Source: Pseudaminobacter soli (ex Li et al. 2025)
GTDB lineage: Bacteria; Pseudomonadota; Alphaproteobacteria; Rhizobiales; Rhizobiaceae
Length of the DNA: 64,000 nucleotides
Reading direction: 5' to 3'
NCBI RefSeq assembly: GCF_003012705.1
Contig: NZ_PXYL01000001.1
Coordinates: forward strand, 558,001-622,000
Part shown: in pieces, positions 63,585 to 64,000 of the stretch
How positions within the stretch are numbered: position 1 is the stretch's first letter
Layout of the letters: each line of letters begins with the position of its first letter
Made by a program: the position numbers and the translations under genes
Notes under the pieces: generated by a model
What the model was told of the DNA's origin: nothing
The model's database searches: none
Seen by the model: only the letters and a program-made list of their open reading frames with translations

Positions 63585-64000
63585 GTGGCGGAACTGGAAG
63601 ATGTGTTGCCGGCGCTCGCAAGCGAGATGGCGGCGCGCACCGACAGAGGTGAGGTAGCCAGCTACATCCCGCAGCTCGGGCAGGTCGATCCGCAGCGATT
63701 CGGCATTGCGGTTGCCCTGAACGATGGACGGGTGATCACGGCCGGGGACGCCGACGAGGCCTTCTCGATCCAGAGCATCTCCAAGATATTCACGTTGACG
63801 CTGGCACTGGGCAAGGTGGGAGACGCCCTGTGGCGGCGCGTCGGGCGCGAGCCTTCCGGCAACCCGTTCAACTCCATTGTCCAGCTGGAGCGCGAGCTCG
63901 GCATTCCGCGCAATCCCTTCATCAATGCCGGCGCGATCGTGGTGACGGATGTGCTGCTGGCAGGCCATCAGCCGCGCGAGGCGATCGGCGAGATCCTGCG
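63585..64000 (+). CDS. glsA: Glutaminase, N-terminal part (cut by window edge)
   Basis: The reading frame opens at GTG 63585, after GAGGGGG, and continues past the right edge, so about 138 residues are visible. They read [20 protein letters not shown], then [39 protein letters not shown] with the catalytic Ser-x-x-Lys (SISK), [16 protein letters not shown] and [15 protein letters not shown], all strongly conserved in GlsA-type glutaminases that hydrolyse glutamine to glutamate and ammonia. It follows the aminotransferase by 14 bases, which suggests a nitrogen-related operon. Confidence 0.92.
   Translation, partial: MAELEDVLPALASEMAARTDRGEVASYIPQLGQVDPQRFGIAVALNDGRVITAGDADEAFSIQSISKIFTLTLALGKVGDALWRRVGREPSGNPFNSIVQLERELGIPRNPFINAGAIVVTDVLLAGHQPREAIGEIL

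Overview
This is a GC-rich chromosomal segment of an alphaproteobacterium, most likely order Hyphomicrobiales (Rhizobiales), family Phyllobacteriaceae or a close relative. The evidence is gene order and families typical of that group: aroQ-accB-accC-aat opposite a DUF2155 protein and an NDUFA12 homologue, a DUF3126 protein, PAS_5 and tandem PilZ proteins, a two-domain cold-shock protein, and small secreted proteins. About 72 genes are supported. They include one tRNA-Leu(UAA), two genes cut by the window edges (a NUDIX hydrolase at the left, glutaminase at the right) and one gene with a one-base frameshift. I see no prophage, transposase, CRISPR array, rRNA or integrase. Most of the window is core and metabolic.

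Layout. 1-9,000: nucleotide salvage (xanthine phosphoribosyltransferase, adenine deaminase), stress and redox enzymes (tandem universal stress protein, WrbA, Old Yellow Enzyme), tRNA-Leu, then a long perfect inverted repeat and a structured segment that I cannot identify. 9,000-17,600: a lipoprotein hydrolase, TrkH potassium transporter, threonine ammonia-lyase, a diguanylate cyclase, a DEAD-box helicase with a long leader. 17,800-21,700: sulfur and amino-acid functions (CysK, AlaX editing protein, mercaptopyruvate sulfurtransferase). 21,800-27,300: the ugpBAEC glycerol-3-phosphate importer with a sugar isomerase. 27,400-35,500: OmpA-like protein, alanine dehydrogenase with its divergent Lrp-type regulator, a Tat-exported nucleotidase, three small secreted proteins that share short motifs, and a long non-coding stretch with a consensus sigma-54 promoter. 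35,400-40,000: an amino-acid ABC importer, a D-amino-acid-dehydrogenase-like oxidase and a PCMT-family methyltransferase. 40,200-47,600: propionyl-CoA carboxylase beta subunit, glyoxalase I, cold-shock protein, CysE, a gamma carbonic anhydrase. 47,700-52,000: envelope and signalling proteins (transglutaminase-like peptidase, PilZ, PAS, rhomboid, CBS) and YjhX. 52,200-64,000: GatB, acetyltransferases, a complex I accessory protein, Aat, the acetyl-CoA carboxylase pair AccB/AccC, AroQ, a DsbA-type oxidoreductase, an M48 protease, an aminotransferase and the start of glutaminase.

How genes fit together. CysE makes O-acetylserine and CysK converts it to cysteine; the sulfurtransferase handles mercaptopyruvate. 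Ald and the divergent Lrp-type gene look like a regulator-target pair. UgpBAEC with the TIM-barrel protein forms a phosphate/glycerol-phosphate scavenging operon with a possible PHO box. The diguanylate cyclase and the PilZ protein are the producing and sensing sides of c-di-GMP signalling.

The least explained items, and the ones most worth checking, are: the small secreted protein family with permuted motifs and its 28-bp palindromic operator; the sigma-54 promoter with upstream palindromes around 34,785-34,980; a strong orphan terminator at 50,263 implying a small RNA; the structured segment at 8,790-8,980; and the frameshift at 46,450. None amounts to a proven new system.
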